A stretch of 64,000 bases of DNA from positions 62,001 to 126,000 of the forward strand of contig NZ_WKKE01000004.1 of assembly GCF_009674775.1 (NCBI RefSeq). The letters run 5' to 3'. The DNA comes from Flavobacterium sp. LC2016-23 (GTDB lineage Bacteria; Bacteroidota; Bacteroidia; Flavobacteriales; Flavobacteriaceae). Positions within the stretch are counted from its first letter, which is position 1. Each line of letters starts with the position of its first letter. Under the pieces are notes generated by a model. The model had not been told where the DNA came from. It ran no database searches and was given only the letters and a program-made list of their open reading frames with translations. The position numbers were made by a program, and so were the translations under genes. Below are positions 1 to 7,964 of the stretch, in pieces.

Positions 1-25
1 TTGATAAATTAAAACAAATACTATT

Positions 26-1192
26 TTGAAAAAACACCTTTTATTAACCGTTATACTGTCTGCTGGTTTTGTCGCTTATTCTCAGCACAAAATAGTAACG
101 GTTACCAACCTGCTTCCTGTAGACAGAGAATTTGAAACTGTTGAACTAACCAAAAAATCACTTGGACTTCCTTCTTCCGCTAAACTTGAAAATTATGCCG
201 TGAAAGAAAAAAAGTCCGGTTTATCTTTAGAAAGCCAGTCTGTTGATAATGACGGCGACGGCAACGCTGATGTTTTATTGTTCCAGCCTAAAATAAGTGC
301 TTCTTCTGAAAAAGAGTATGAAATTGTGCCATCGGATGCTGCGGACTCCAAAAATATTAATTGCTATTCGAGATTTGTTCCCGAACGTACCGACGATTAT
401 GCGTGGGAGAACAACAAAGTAGCTTTCAGGACATACGGTCCCGTTGCACAAAAGATGGTAGAAGATAAAATTCCCGGAGGTACGCTGACCAGTGGAATTG
501 ATGCCTGGTTAAAAAGAGTCGATTATCCGATTATCAATAAATGGTACGAAAAGGCAACTTTAGGAACCGGAACGTATCACAAAGATACCGGTGAAGGTTT
601 AGACAACTTTCATGTGGGAGACAGCCGCGGAATTGGCGGAATTGCCGTGAATGAGAAAGGAAAATACTATTTTTCCAGAAATTTCATCAGCTGGAAGACC
701 ATTACCACAGGCCCGATACGAACCAGTTTCATACTAACCTATGCCGATTGGGACGCGAATGGCCACAAAATAACCGAATCTAAACTCATCAGCCTGGATT
801 ACGGAAGTTACCTTTCCCGCTTTGAAATTTCCATTAAAGGTACCAAAAACATCGCTGCCGGAATAACGCTTCACGATAAAAAAGGTACCATTGGAACGAA
901 TCTGGAAGAAGGCTGGCTAAGTCATTGGGAACCTATCGACGATTCTGAAATCGGAACCGGTCTTGTAGCTCCAAAAGGTACTTTGACCGCTTTTGACAAT
1001 CATATTACGGAGGAAACAGATTTGAGTAATCTCTATGGAAATTTAAAAGTTAAAAAACATAAAGTCGTGTACTACGCAGGTTTTGGATGGAAAAAAGGAA
1101 GCCCGTTTAAAACGCAAAAAGAATGGGAAACTTATTTAAGTTCCTTTGCCAAAAAAATAAATAATCCTTTGGTTGTTAAGTTAAAGAAATAA
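26..1192 (+). CDS. Secreted DUF4861-family protein
   Basis: 388 residues, starting at TTG. The TTG is supported because the first 20 residues (MKKHLLLTVILSAGFVAYSQ) form a signal peptide that any later ATG would lose. The product is expected to be periplasmic or outer-membrane associated. It matches the DUF4861 family, known from pectin-type PULs but, to my knowledge, without a firm biochemical role. A paralogue is at 38344-39309. They share a W-[ED]-N-N-[KR]-[VI]-x-[FY]-R block (near residue 130 here), a G-x-G-I-G-[GS]-I block, and a C-terminal GxW...KTQ-E-[WF]-x-x-Y-L block. Only 25 bases lie upstream in the window, so it may be the tail of a larger operon. A hairpin at 1199-1227 follows it. 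Enzyme activity is unknown; a lyase or a sugar-binding role is possible. Confidence 0.8.
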   Translation: MKKHLLLTVILSAGFVAYSQHKIVTVTNLLPVDREFETVELTKKSLGLPSSAKLENYAVKEKKSGLSLESQSVDNDGDGNADVLLFQPKISASSEKEYEIVPSDAADSKNINCYSRFVPERTDDYAWENNKVAFRTYGPVAQKMVEDKIPGGTLTSGIDAWLKRVDYPIINKWYEKATLGTGTYHKDTGEGLDNFHVGDSRGIGGIAVNEKGKYYFSRNFISWKTITTGPIRTSFILTYADWDANGHKITESKLISLDYGSYLSRFEISIKGTKNIAAGITLHDKKGTIGTNLEEGWLSHWEPIDDSEIGTGLVAPKGTLTAFDNHITEETDLSNLYGNLKVKKHKVVYYAGFGWKKGSPFKTQKEWETYLSSFAKKINNPLVVKLKK

Positions 1193-1198
1193 TTCCAG

Positions 1199-1227
1199 AC
1201 CCGACAGGTTTTTGAAACCTGTCGGGT
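1199..1227. terminator. Inverted repeat between convergent genes, likely bidirectional terminator
   Basis: Arms ACCCGACAGGTTT and AAACCTGTCGGGT (13 bp, perfect) surround TTG. It sits between the convergent stops of the DUF4861 gene and the regulator gene. A sister copy with TGACAGG instead of CGACAGG is at 35817-35847, so this is a repeated hairpin family, not a unique terminator. Confidence 0.7.
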
Positions 1228-1233
1228 TTACAT

Positions 1234-2265
1234 TTAAAGTGTTTTCTTAGCCGGGAAATAATTCTCCTTCACTATAATTTCCAGCGGAATATAGTGCGTG
1301 TTTTCTACGGCTTCCTGCAAAACTCTTTTTTTATACAAATGGTTAATCCCCATGTACCCCTGCTCTTCGGGTCTTTGGTTGATCAGAAAATCAATTATTC
1401 CTTTATTTAAATATTCGATATTTTCTTTCAGTAAATCATAACCAATAATACGAACGCCCTTTATATTGTTTTTTTCTAAAAACCGGGCGACAATATAAGC
1501 CCTGGAATTAGGTACGAAAACGCTGTTAACCCCTGAAAACAGATCCATATGTAATTGGTCAATCCCGGAATCTTTAATTGTTACTTCTGAGAACCTGAAA
1601 TTGTTCAGCTCCCCGTGATCCTTAAAGAAAGAATAAAACCCATCAATACGCTGCAAATAAACCGATGTACTTTCTATTTCTCTGGTAATCTTAAAAATCA
1701 GTACTTGCCTTTCGTTTTTCACTGCAAAACTAATCAGTCTTCCGGCCAGATAACCACTCTGAAAAGCATCCTGCCCTACATAAGTATGTTCCTGATTGCT
1801 TTTAATATGAGAATCGATCATGACTACCGGAATATTCTTTTTCTCATATTCCTTCAAAAAACGAATGGATTCGTCGTAAAAGACAGGAGCAAACAACAAT
1901 CCGTCGCATTCAAAATTTAATACTTTTTGAACAGATTCCCTAAAAGAAGCCATATCAAAATCGTAGAAAAAATAATCCAGCACAACGCCGAACTTTCGAA
2001 ATTCAATGGCGGCTTTTTCGATTCCGGCAATCTGGCTTTTCCAATATTCGAGATTTTCATATTTCGGTAAAAAAATGGCAAAATGAAATTTTTTATTCAG
2101 CGCCAGATTACTCGCCAGAATATTTCGCTTGTAGCCGTATTTTTCAATGATAGCATTTACTTTATCGACATTTTCCTGCGTCACCTGTCCACGATTATGA
2201 ATAATCCTGTCGACAGTTCCCGGCGAAACACTGGCTAATTCTGCTATTTTTTTTATTGTTATGAT
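1234..2265 (-). CDS. LacI-family transcriptional regulator with no canonical start codon
   Basis: From GTG at 2184 the frame gives 316 residues of periplasmic-binding-protein-like sensor domain (LacI/RbsB type: FAIFLPKYENLEYWKSQIAG..., IPVVMIDSH, YVGQDAFQSGYLAG, GVRIIGYDLL). Upstream in the same frame, 2185-2265 encodes an intact LacI helix-turn-helix (TIKKIAELASVSPGTVDRII). The true protein therefore begins near ATC 2265 or ATA 2262. The frame is open only back to a TAG at 2293-2295, and no ATG, GTG or TTG precedes the HTH. Either a rare start (ATC, ATA) is used, or the start codon was lost. It faces the uronate operon at 2463 and probably controls it; the effector is likely a uronate intermediate. 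The 1234 end is certain, the start is not. Confidence 0.75.
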   Translation of the reverse strand: MITIKKIAELASVSPGTVDRIIHNRGQVTQENVDKVNAIIEKYGYKRNILASNLALNKKFHFAIFLPKYENLEYWKSQIAGIEKAAIEFRKFGVVLDYFFYDFDMASFRESVQKVLNFECDGLLFAPVFYDESIRFLKEYEKKNIPVVMIDSHIKSNQEHTYVGQDAFQSGYLAGRLISFAVKNERQVLIFKITREIESTSVYLQRIDGFYSFFKDHGELNNFRFSEVTIKDSGIDQLHMDLFSGVNSVFVPNSRAYIVARFLEKNNIKGVRIIGYDLLKENIEYLNKGIIDFLINQRPEEQGYMGINHLYKKRVLQEAVENTHYIPLEIIVKENYFPAKKTL

Positions 2266-2296
2266 ATTATTTGTATTTAAGTTAAAAGGATTCTAT

Positions 2297-2310
2297 AAAT
2301 GTGTACATTT
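2297..2310. promoter_or_regulatory. Candidate operator AAATGTGTACATTT
   Basis: A palindrome with 6-bp arms around GT, just upstream of the HTH-coding start of the divergent LacI-type gene. It shares the GTGTNC/GTACAC words with the palindrome at 2370-2383. Assignment as an operator is inference from position and symmetry. Confidence 0.35.
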
Positions 2311-2353
2311 AATTATTTTATCAAAGATAAATGCTTTGAGTTAACTTTTTACA

Positions 2354-2361
2354 TACATTTG
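2354..2361 (+). promoter_or_regulatory. Promoter -7 box TACATTTG for the uronate operon
   Basis: Exact match to the Bacteroidota TAnnTTTG box. A TTTG lies at 2335-2338, spacer 15, a little shorter than usual for the -33 element. A transcript from here would have a leader of about 95 bases before the ATG at 2463. Confidence 0.55.
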
Positions 2362-2369
2362 TAAAAAAC

Positions 2370-2383
2370 CGTGTGCGTACACG
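2370..2383. promoter_or_regulatory. Candidate LacI-type operator CGTGTGCGTACACG
   Basis: A 14-bp near-palindrome centred on CG, with one mismatched pair; a central CG is typical of LacI-family operators. It lies about 9 bases after the -7 box, over the expected transcription start, the right place for repression by the regulator encoded next door. Inference from symmetry and position only. Confidence 0.45.
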
Positions 2384-2462
2384 AGAAAATACAAAAATAG
2401 TATTTTAAAAAGAAAAAACGCCTTAACCCCAAGACAAACAACTCACTATAAAACGCAAAAAA

Positions 2463-2912
2463 ATGATAATAGATTCATTACATAATGCCACAAAATATTA
2501 CAGCCTGCATCCGAATTTTAAAAAAGCTTTCGATTACGTAAACCAAAATGACCTGTCCAAACTGGAAGAAGGAAGTTTTGAAATTACAGAGGGCCTGAAA
2601 ATAATTGTAATTGCGGGCGAAGGAACTACCAGAGCAGAAAGTATTAAAGGTTTTGAATGCCATGACAAAAATATTGACATTCAGATTTCCATTAAAGGAC
2701 CTGAGACTTTTGCCTGGAAACCGAGAGAGAAATGCACCCATCCAAACGGGGATTACAGTGACGAAAAAGACGTTCGTTTTTTTCATGATGCTCCCGATAT
2801 GTTTTTTCAATTGGAGGAAAAACAGTTTGCTATCCTGTTTCCGGAAGATGTACACGCCGCCATGATTGGCGAAGGATTATTAAAAAAAATCGTTTTTAAA
2901 GTAAAAATATAA
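2463..2912 (+). CDS. YhcH/YjgK/YiaL family (DUF386) cupin-like protein
   Basis: 149 residues, the usual length for the YhcH/YiaL family. Seen: MIIDSLHNA at the N-terminus, the conserved FECHDKNIDIQ block around residues 65-75, and FPEDVHAAMI near residue 125, where Glu and His residues form the metal site of the cupin fold. No signal peptide, so cytoplasmic. Members often sit in uronate or sialate operons and are thought to act as sugar anomerase or isomerase helpers; exact activity here is unknown. It is the first gene of a tight operon: the KDPG aldolase gene starts 3 bases after its stop. It follows the promoter and candidate operator at 2354-2383. Confidence 0.85.
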   Translation: MIIDSLHNATKYYSLHPNFKKAFDYVNQNDLSKLEEGSFEITEGLKIIVIAGEGTTRAESIKGFECHDKNIDIQISIKGPETFAWKPREKCTHPNGDYSDEKDVRFFHDAPDMFFQLEEKQFAILFPEDVHAAMIGEGLLKKIVFKVKI

Positions 2913-2915
2913 GCT

Positions 2916-3581
2916 ATGAACACTATTCAGAATACCATAGATGTTATTGTACAACAAGGAATTCTTCCCTTGTATTTCAATACCGATGAGAACAAAAGTA
3001 TCGAAGTACTGCGCGTACTTTACAAATCCGGAATCAAAGCGGTTGAATACACCAACAGAGGTCCGGAAGCAGCGTCCAATTTCAGGAAAATGGTTGAAAT
3101 ACGAAATGCCGAAATGCCCGGAATGCTTTTAGGAATCGGTACCATAAAAAATATCGAACAGGCAGAAGAATTTCACAACATCGGAGCTGATTTTTTTATA
3201 AGCCCCGGCTTTGTTGCAGAAGTATCTGATTTCCTGACAAGCAAAGAAGTTTTGTATGTGCCGGGCTGTATGACGCCAACTGAAATTATAACAGCAGAAA
3301 ACGCGGGAGTACAATTCATTAAACTTTTCCCGGGAAACATCCTGGGACCGGATTTCCTGAGCGGTATAAAAGATATTTTCCCCAACCTGATTTTTATGCC
3401 TACCGGAGGTGTAGAAACGACCCTGCAAAGCATTCAAAGCTGGTTTACAGCAGGAGTTTCAGCAGTTGGAATGGGAAGCAGACTGATCAGTAAAAAAGTA
3501 ATGGAACACGGAGCGTACGATACCATCGAAAAGGAAACGTTAAGGGTTTTGTCTTTGATTGAAACCATCCGAAAAAAATAA
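2916..3581 (+). CDS. eda: 2-dehydro-3-deoxy-phosphogluconate aldolase (left copy)
   Basis: 221 residues. Class I aldolase of the KDPG/KHG family, splitting 2-keto-3-deoxy-6-phosphogluconate to pyruvate and glyceraldehyde-3-phosphate in the cytoplasm. The Schiff-base lysine is Lys136 in FIKLFPG; other marks are the Glu in AVEYTNRG, the VPGCMTPTE block and the phosphate-binding PTGGV. The gene lies between the YhcH-like gene and the SDR gene in one operon. A second copy, clearly diverged, is at 51729-52406, so each uronate branch has its own aldolase. No KDG kinase accompanies this copy; the only one seen is kdgK at 52417. Confidence 0.9.
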   Translation: MNTIQNTIDVIVQQGILPLYFNTDENKSIEVLRVLYKSGIKAVEYTNRGPEAASNFRKMVEIRNAEMPGMLLGIGTIKNIEQAEEFHNIGADFFISPGFVAEVSDFLTSKEVLYVPGCMTPTEIITAENAGVQFIKLFPGNILGPDFLSGIKDIFPNLIFMPTGGVETTLQSIQSWFTAGVSAVGMGSRLISKKVMEHGAYDTIEKETLRVLSLIETIRKK

Positions 3582-3599
3582 ATTTATAGTAACTCAAAT

Positions 3600-4412
3600 A
3601 TGGATTCAATCTTTAACCTTAAAGGAAAAATTGCCCTGATTACAGGCGGCGCCGGCGTACTTGGAAGCAATATGGCAAACCTACTGGCCAGGCAGGGCGT
3701 TATTACGGGAATCGTCTCCCAATCTATCGAAAAAGCCAACACTACCGTGGCAGAAATTGAAAAAAACGGAGGAAAAGCATTTGCGATTCAGGCCAATGTA
3801 TTAAACAAGGAAGAATTAGAAAAAGCAAAAGATTTAATAGTAGAAAAATACGGTCGTCTGGACATTCTGATTAATGCTGCCGGCGGAAATATGCCAGGAG
3901 CGACTATCAGTCCCGATCAGGGATTTTATGATTTAAAAACCGAAGACTTACAAAAGGTAATTGATTTAAATATCATCGGAACCATGCTTCCGTCGCAGGT
4001 ATTCTCAGCCCTTTTTGCTAAACAGAAAGAAGGAATTATTATCAACATTTCATCAGCATCTGCACAAAGACCTTTGACCAGAGTTGTAGGATACTCGGCT
4101 TCAAAAGCAGCAATCGACAATTTCACCCAATGGATGTCGGTCGAACTGGCTACCAAATATGGAGAAGGAATTCGGGTTAATGCTATTTCACCGGGCTTTT
4201 TTATCGGAGAACAAAATCGTGCCTTATTACTGACTCCGGAGGGCAAACTGACTCCAAGAGGTGAAAAAATCATTGAACATACACCAATGGGAAGATTTGG
4301 AACCCCTCAGGATATAGACGGCGCCTTGCTGTTTTTATGCAGTGATATGTCAAAATTTGTAACAGGAACCATCCTGAAAGTCGATGGTGGATTTGCTGCA
4401 ACAAGTATTTAA
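3600..4412 (+). CDS. SDR-family oxidoreductase, probable D-mannonate/fructuronate oxidoreductase
   Basis: 270 residues, classical short-chain dehydrogenase. Seen: the nucleotide-binding TGGAGVLGSN near residue 16, the NAAGG block, and the catalytic Ser plus YSASK in the second half. It ends in a VDGGFAATSI tail typical of KduD/UxuB-like SDRs. The next gene is mannonate dehydratase, so the likely reaction is NAD(P)H-dependent interconversion of D-fructuronate and D-mannonate, as in SDR-type UxuB of some Bacillus and Bacteroidota operons. It starts 18 bases after the aldolase. A 2-keto-3-deoxygluconate dehydrogenase role is the main alternative, but kduD at 55086 fits that better. Confidence 0.8.
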   Translation: MDSIFNLKGKIALITGGAGVLGSNMANLLARQGVITGIVSQSIEKANTTVAEIEKNGGKAFAIQANVLNKEELEKAKDLIVEKYGRLDILINAAGGNMPGATISPDQGFYDLKTEDLQKVIDLNIIGTMLPSQVFSALFAKQKEGIIINISSASAQRPLTRVVGYSASKAAIDNFTQWMSVELATKYGEGIRVNAISPGFFIGEQNRALLLTPEGKLTPRGEKIIEHTPMGRFGTPQDIDGALLFLCSDMSKFVTGTILKVDGGFAATSI

Positions 4413-4437
4413 AATAACTATCAAATAATAAAATGGA

Positions 4438-5622
4438 ATGGAACAAACGTTAAGATGGTTCGGCCCAAACGATCCGGTTTCTTTACAAGATATTTTACAA
4501 ACCGGAGCAACGGGAATTGTCACGGCACTGCACCATATCCCAAATGGGGAAGTATGGCAGATTGAAGAAATAATAAAACGAAAAGTTGAAATTGAACACA
4601 AAAATGGAGATCCCAAAGAAGGTGCTTCGGGTTTAACATGGTCTGTTGTGGAAAGTATTCCGGTGCATGAAGACATTAAAAAACAAACCGGAAAATACCT
4701 GCAGTACATTGAAAACTACAAAGAAAGCATCCGAAACCTTGCCTTGTGCGGCATTAAATGTATCTGTTATAATTTCATGCCCGTTTTAGACTGGTCCAGA
4801 ACCGATTTGTCTTATGAAATGCCCGACGGATCAAAAGCTTTACGTTTTGATATTAATGCTTTCGCGGCTTTCGAATTGTTTATTCTGAAAAGACCGGGCG
4901 TCTCAGCAATATACACTCCTGCACAGATTGAAAAGGCGACTCAATACTTCGAAGGAATGACTGATGCTGATAAAGTAAAATTACAGCAGAACATTCTGGC
5001 CGGGCTTCCGGGAGCCGAAGAAGCATATTCAGTAGAAGATTTTCTGGTAACTCTAAGCGGTTACAATCATATTGACAGGCAAAAACTAAAAGACAATCTC
5101 TTCTTCTTTTTAAGAGAAATTATTCCTGTTGCAGAAAAAGCGGGGGTACTGATGGCCATTCATCCGGACGATCCGCCCTACCCGATTTTAGGATTACCAA
5201 GAGTCGTGAGTACCGAAGAAGATCTGATGGAACTGATGGCCGCAATAGATTCTAAATCAAACGGGTTTACAATGTGTACCGGTTCCTACGGAGTAAGAGC
5301 AGATAATGACTTGCCCGGAATTGTAAGACGTCATGGTGACAAAATGAATTTTATCCACTTAAGAAGTACCGAAAGAGATGAAGAAGGCAGTTTCTACGAA
5401 GCCAATCATCTCGAAGGCAACGTCGATATGTACGAAGTGGTCAAAGCCATTTTGGAAGTTGAAAAAAGAAACGGCAGCAATTTACCGATGCGTCCGGATC
5501 ACGGTCATCAGATGCTGGACGATTTACATAAAAAAACAAATCCGGGATATTCGGGAATTGGCCGTTTAAGAGGTCTTGCCGAATTGAGAGGCCTTGAAAT
5601 GGGGATTAAAAGAAGCATTTAA
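4438..5622 (+). CDS. uxuA: Mannonate dehydratase
   Basis: 394 residues, full length for UxuA. It removes water from D-mannonate to give 2-keto-3-deoxygluconate. Seen: the start [16 protein letters not shown], the metal-site motif HPDDPP beginning at His242, [15 protein letters not shown], and RPDHGH near the C-terminus, all typical of this Mn/Fe-dependent family. Two ATGs lie close together: 4433 is out of frame, so 4438 is the start. It is the last gene of the four-gene uronate operon. With the SDR before it, this is the glucuronate branch, while the right side of the window holds the galacturonate (altronate) branch. Confidence 0.93.
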   Translation: MEQTLRWFGPNDPVSLQDILQTGATGIVTALHHIPNGEVWQIEEIIKRKVEIEHKNGDPKEGASGLTWSVVESIPVHEDIKKQTGKYLQYIENYKESIRNLALCGIKCICYNFMPVLDWSRTDLSYEMPDGSKALRFDINAFAAFELFILKRPGVSAIYTPAQIEKATQYFEGMTDADKVKLQQNILAGLPGAEEAYSVEDFLVTLSGYNHIDRQKLKDNLFFFLREIIPVAEKAGVLMAIHPDDPPYPILGLPRVVSTEEDLMELMAAIDSKSNGFTMCTGSYGVRADNDLPGIVRRHGDKMNFIHLRSTERDEEGSFYEANHLEGNVDMYEVVKAILEVEKRNGSNLPMRPDHGHQMLDDLHKKTNPGYSGIGRLRGLAELRGLEMGIKRSI

Positions 5623-5704
5623 GTTTTTTTTTAGCCACAGATTAAAAGGATTGTTTTTAGGAGTGAAGATTTCACGCAAAGCCGCAAAGTTCGGTAACAT
5701 TTTT

Positions 5705-5802
5705 GTCATCCTGAGGAACGAAGGATCACACTCGAAACTCTGCAAAGATTTGCAACTTCCAGTATAGATTTTCTAGTGTGATTTCTCCTTACGTCGAAAT
5801 GA
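5705..5802. repeat. MITE-like element with imperfect inverted ends
   Basis: The left end (TCATCCTGAGGAACGAAGG then ATCACACT) and the right end (AGTGTGAT then TTCTCCTTACGTCGAAATGA) are imperfect inverted copies about 27 bases long around an unrelated centre. No coding capacity. It resembles short non-autonomous interspersed repeats of Flavobacteria; family membership cannot be confirmed here. Confidence 0.5.
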
Positions 5803-5884
5803 AAAAATGCTTGGCCTCTTATGAATGTATTGCCACAGATTTCACAGATTAAACGGATTTTTTTAAACCAAAAACTTATAAAAC

Positions 5885-6090
5885 AATATAAAAACTTTGC
5901 GCTTTTGCGACTTTGCGTGAAAATATAAATTAAAGCAAAAACTTACAAAACAACATAAAAACTTTGCGACTTTGTGACTTTGCGTGAAATACAATTAAAC
6001 CAATAAAAAAACTTTACGCCTTTGCGTGAAATACAATTACACAATAAAAAACAGCCACATTACAAACAAAATAAAAACTTTGCGCCTATG
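5885..6090. repeat. Diverged repeats of an ACTTTGCGxxTTTGCG word
   Basis: Units reading roughly AAAAACTTTGCG, CTTTTGCG or ACTTTGCGTGAAAT recur about every 60 bases (near 5889, 5957, 6008, 6075). The copies vary in length, so this is a decayed array, not a perfect tandem repeat. Confidence 0.6.
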
Positions 6091-6150
6091 ACCCAAATAT
6101 AACTCCCAAAGAATACCAGCTTTACTAACCACCACAAAAAACCACAAAAC

Positions 6151-7788
6151 ATGACCCGCCAAATCCTCCTCATTTGTTGCAGTCTTTTTATAAACAGCAG
6201 TGTAACAGGTCAGCAAATACCAAAAATACTTGCGGATCCAAAAACGAATTACTTACCCGATTTCAGCTACGCAGGCTATCATTTTGGAGAAACCAGTCTT
6301 CCCGAATTTCAAGGCAAAATTATTAATGCGACAGATTTTGGCGTAAAAGCAAATGATGATTTAGACGATTCGAAAGCCTTATTAAAAGCCATACAGGCAG
6401 CCAATGCTGTTGAAGGAAATGTAATCCTGCAATTGCCTGCCGGAAGGATTATACTAAGCGCTGTTTTATATCTTGAAAGAAGTAATTTCGTCCTTCGCGG
6501 CGCAGGTTCCGGTGCCAAGGGAACAGAGATTTACTGCCCCAGACCCATGATGTACTTAAAAGATCCTGAATCACTGGCGGAATTACGCGAATACCTCACC
6601 ACTTTCGATAAAAGACAACGTGAAAATGAAAACAATATTGATTTGCCTTTTTCACAATATGCCTGGTCAGGAGGTTTTATCTGGACCCAGATTCCGGGGG
6701 AACGAGTAAAATCCTATCTGGATAAGTACGAGCCTGCTCCTGCAAGTTTAGCGAAAGTCAACAGTGGCAATATGGGCGAACACATTATAACCGTGTCAGA
6801 AGTAAACGGATTGAAAGTAGGTGATGTTGTGGAATTACAATTATTCAATAAAGACGGGGAAAATGGCGAAATCATCAAAGATTTATACAAAGGCGCCAAT
6901 GTAAAACCAGGGTCACATCACTGGAAATTTCCAAAATTACCTATCGTAAGACAGCAGGTTGAAATTACCAAAATTTCGGGCTCCAAAATCACCTTAAAAA
7001 CGCCTCTGACAATCTCCATCAAACCAGGTTATCAGGCACAATTAACAGAATGGAAACATTTAAGCGAAGTCGGTATAGAGCACCTGCGTTTTACCTTTCC
7101 GGACATTCCGAGAGTAGCGCATCATGTAGAACCGGGAAACAACGCTATTTTCCTAACCCGTGTTTTTAACAGCTGGGTCAGAGATGTTACCATCACCAAT
7201 GCCGACAGTGGAATTCTGGCAGAAGAAATTGCCAATGTAACCATTCAGGATATTGTAACCGATGGAAACCACATGGCGCATTATACTGTAACCTTAGGCG
7301 GCGTTCATAACGTTTTGGTTAAGAATTTAAAAGTCTATAACAAAGCCGTTCACCCGTTGAGTTTCAATACGTTTGCTACTAAAAATGTCTACCAGAATTG
7401 TGAAGTCTTTGCCGATCCTGTTTTAGATCAGCATTCCGGCGCGAATCACCAGAATTTATTCGATCATATTACGGTCCATATAACTCCGGACAGCAATAAC
7501 AGCTATGCTTTATTTGGCGGTGGCGGTGCCGACTACTGGAAACCTTCTCACGGACCTTACAGTACTTTTTGGAACCTCAACGTACAAGTGATAAATCCGG
7601 AGGAAATTCAAAAACCAGTTTTGCTTTACGGCATGAAAGACGGTCCGTTGGCAAGGATCATTGGTGTCAATGGAAATGCCAAATTCGAAGTAAAATACGA
7701 ACCAGATCCGTATATCGAGTTTTTAAATCAGTCAATGGAAAAAGTGCCTTCCTTATATGAGTATCAATTAAAAAAGCGCTTAAAATGA
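6151..7788 (+). CDS. Secreted right-handed beta-helix protein, pectate-lyase superfamily, possible polysaccharide lyase or hydrolase
   Basis: 545 residues. A signal peptide of about 20 residues ends near VTGQ. Residues ~55-120 look like the Pectate_lyase_3 start (INATDFGVKANDDLDDSKALLKAI... PAGRIILS), followed by a 180-residue insertion and then strand-turn repeats of a beta helix (NAIFLTRVFNSWVRDVTITNADSGI, NVTIQDIV, NVLVKNLKV, NVYQNCEVF, LFDHITV). A HHVEPGNNAIF block and DQHSGANHQNLFDH may line the active cleft. I cannot place it in a named PL or GH family. It lies between the glucuronate operon and the left regulator/SusCD set, so it is a good candidate for the endo-acting enzyme whose products GH88 needs. 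Activity is inference. Confidence 0.7.
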   Translation: MTRQILLICCSLFINSSVTGQQIPKILADPKTNYLPDFSYAGYHFGETSLPEFQGKIINATDFGVKANDDLDDSKALLKAIQAANAVEGNVILQLPAGRIILSAVLYLERSNFVLRGAGSGAKGTEIYCPRPMMYLKDPESLAELREYLTTFDKRQRENENNIDLPFSQYAWSGGFIWTQIPGERVKSYLDKYEPAPASLAKVNSGNMGEHIITVSEVNGLKVGDVVELQLFNKDGENGEIIKDLYKGANVKPGSHHWKFPKLPIVRQQVEITKISGSKITLKTPLTISIKPGYQAQLTEWKHLSEVGIEHLRFTFPDIPRVAHHVEPGNNAIFLTRVFNSWVRDVTITNADSGILAEEIANVTIQDIVTDGNHMAHYTVTLGGVHNVLVKNLKVYNKAVHPLSFNTFATKNVYQNCEVFADPVLDQHSGANHQNLFDHITVHITPDSNNSYALFGGGGADYWKPSHGPYSTFWNLNVQVINPEEIQKPVLLYGMKDGPLARIIGVNGNAKFEVKYEPDPYIEFLNQSMEKVPSLYEYQLKKRLK

Positions 7789-7964
7789 AGTCAGGTACAA
7801 AGATGCAAAGGGACAGAGTAACAAAGTTTCAGAGATGCAGTGATTATTACAGAAAATCGATTACATAAACTTCAACACTTTGATCTTCTAAACCTTAGCA
7901 ACTAAGAACCTTTGAACCTCTGAACCTTTGCACCTTTGCACCTTTGCACCTAAAAAAAAACGCT
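7789..7964. repeat. Low-complexity spacer with CACCTTTG repeats
   Basis: The 5' half has CAAAGATGCAAAGGG-type words. The 3' half repeats AACCTTTG, AACCTCTG and then three CACCTTTG units up to about 7950. The same word family returns at 31745-31825. It runs right up to the ATG of the regulator at 7965. Confidence 0.6.

Larger units (their letters stand above)
5623..6150. other. Gene-free spacer with a MITE-like hairpin and repeated CTTTGCG words
   Basis: 528 bases without a credible gene. From 5' to 3' it holds a GCCACAGATTAAA word, a ~98-bp element with inverted ends (5705-5802), a second GCCACAGATTTCACAG word, and four diverged copies of an AAAAACTTTGCG-type unit between about 5885 and 6090. 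Similar words recur in other gaps. No clear terminator for uxuA and no clear -7 box for the gene at 6151 were found. Confidence 0.6.

Noticed and set aside
7944..7964. TTG start adding 7 residues to the HTCS
   Set aside because: The signal peptide begins at ATG 7965 and the preceding bases belong to a CACCTTTG repeat.
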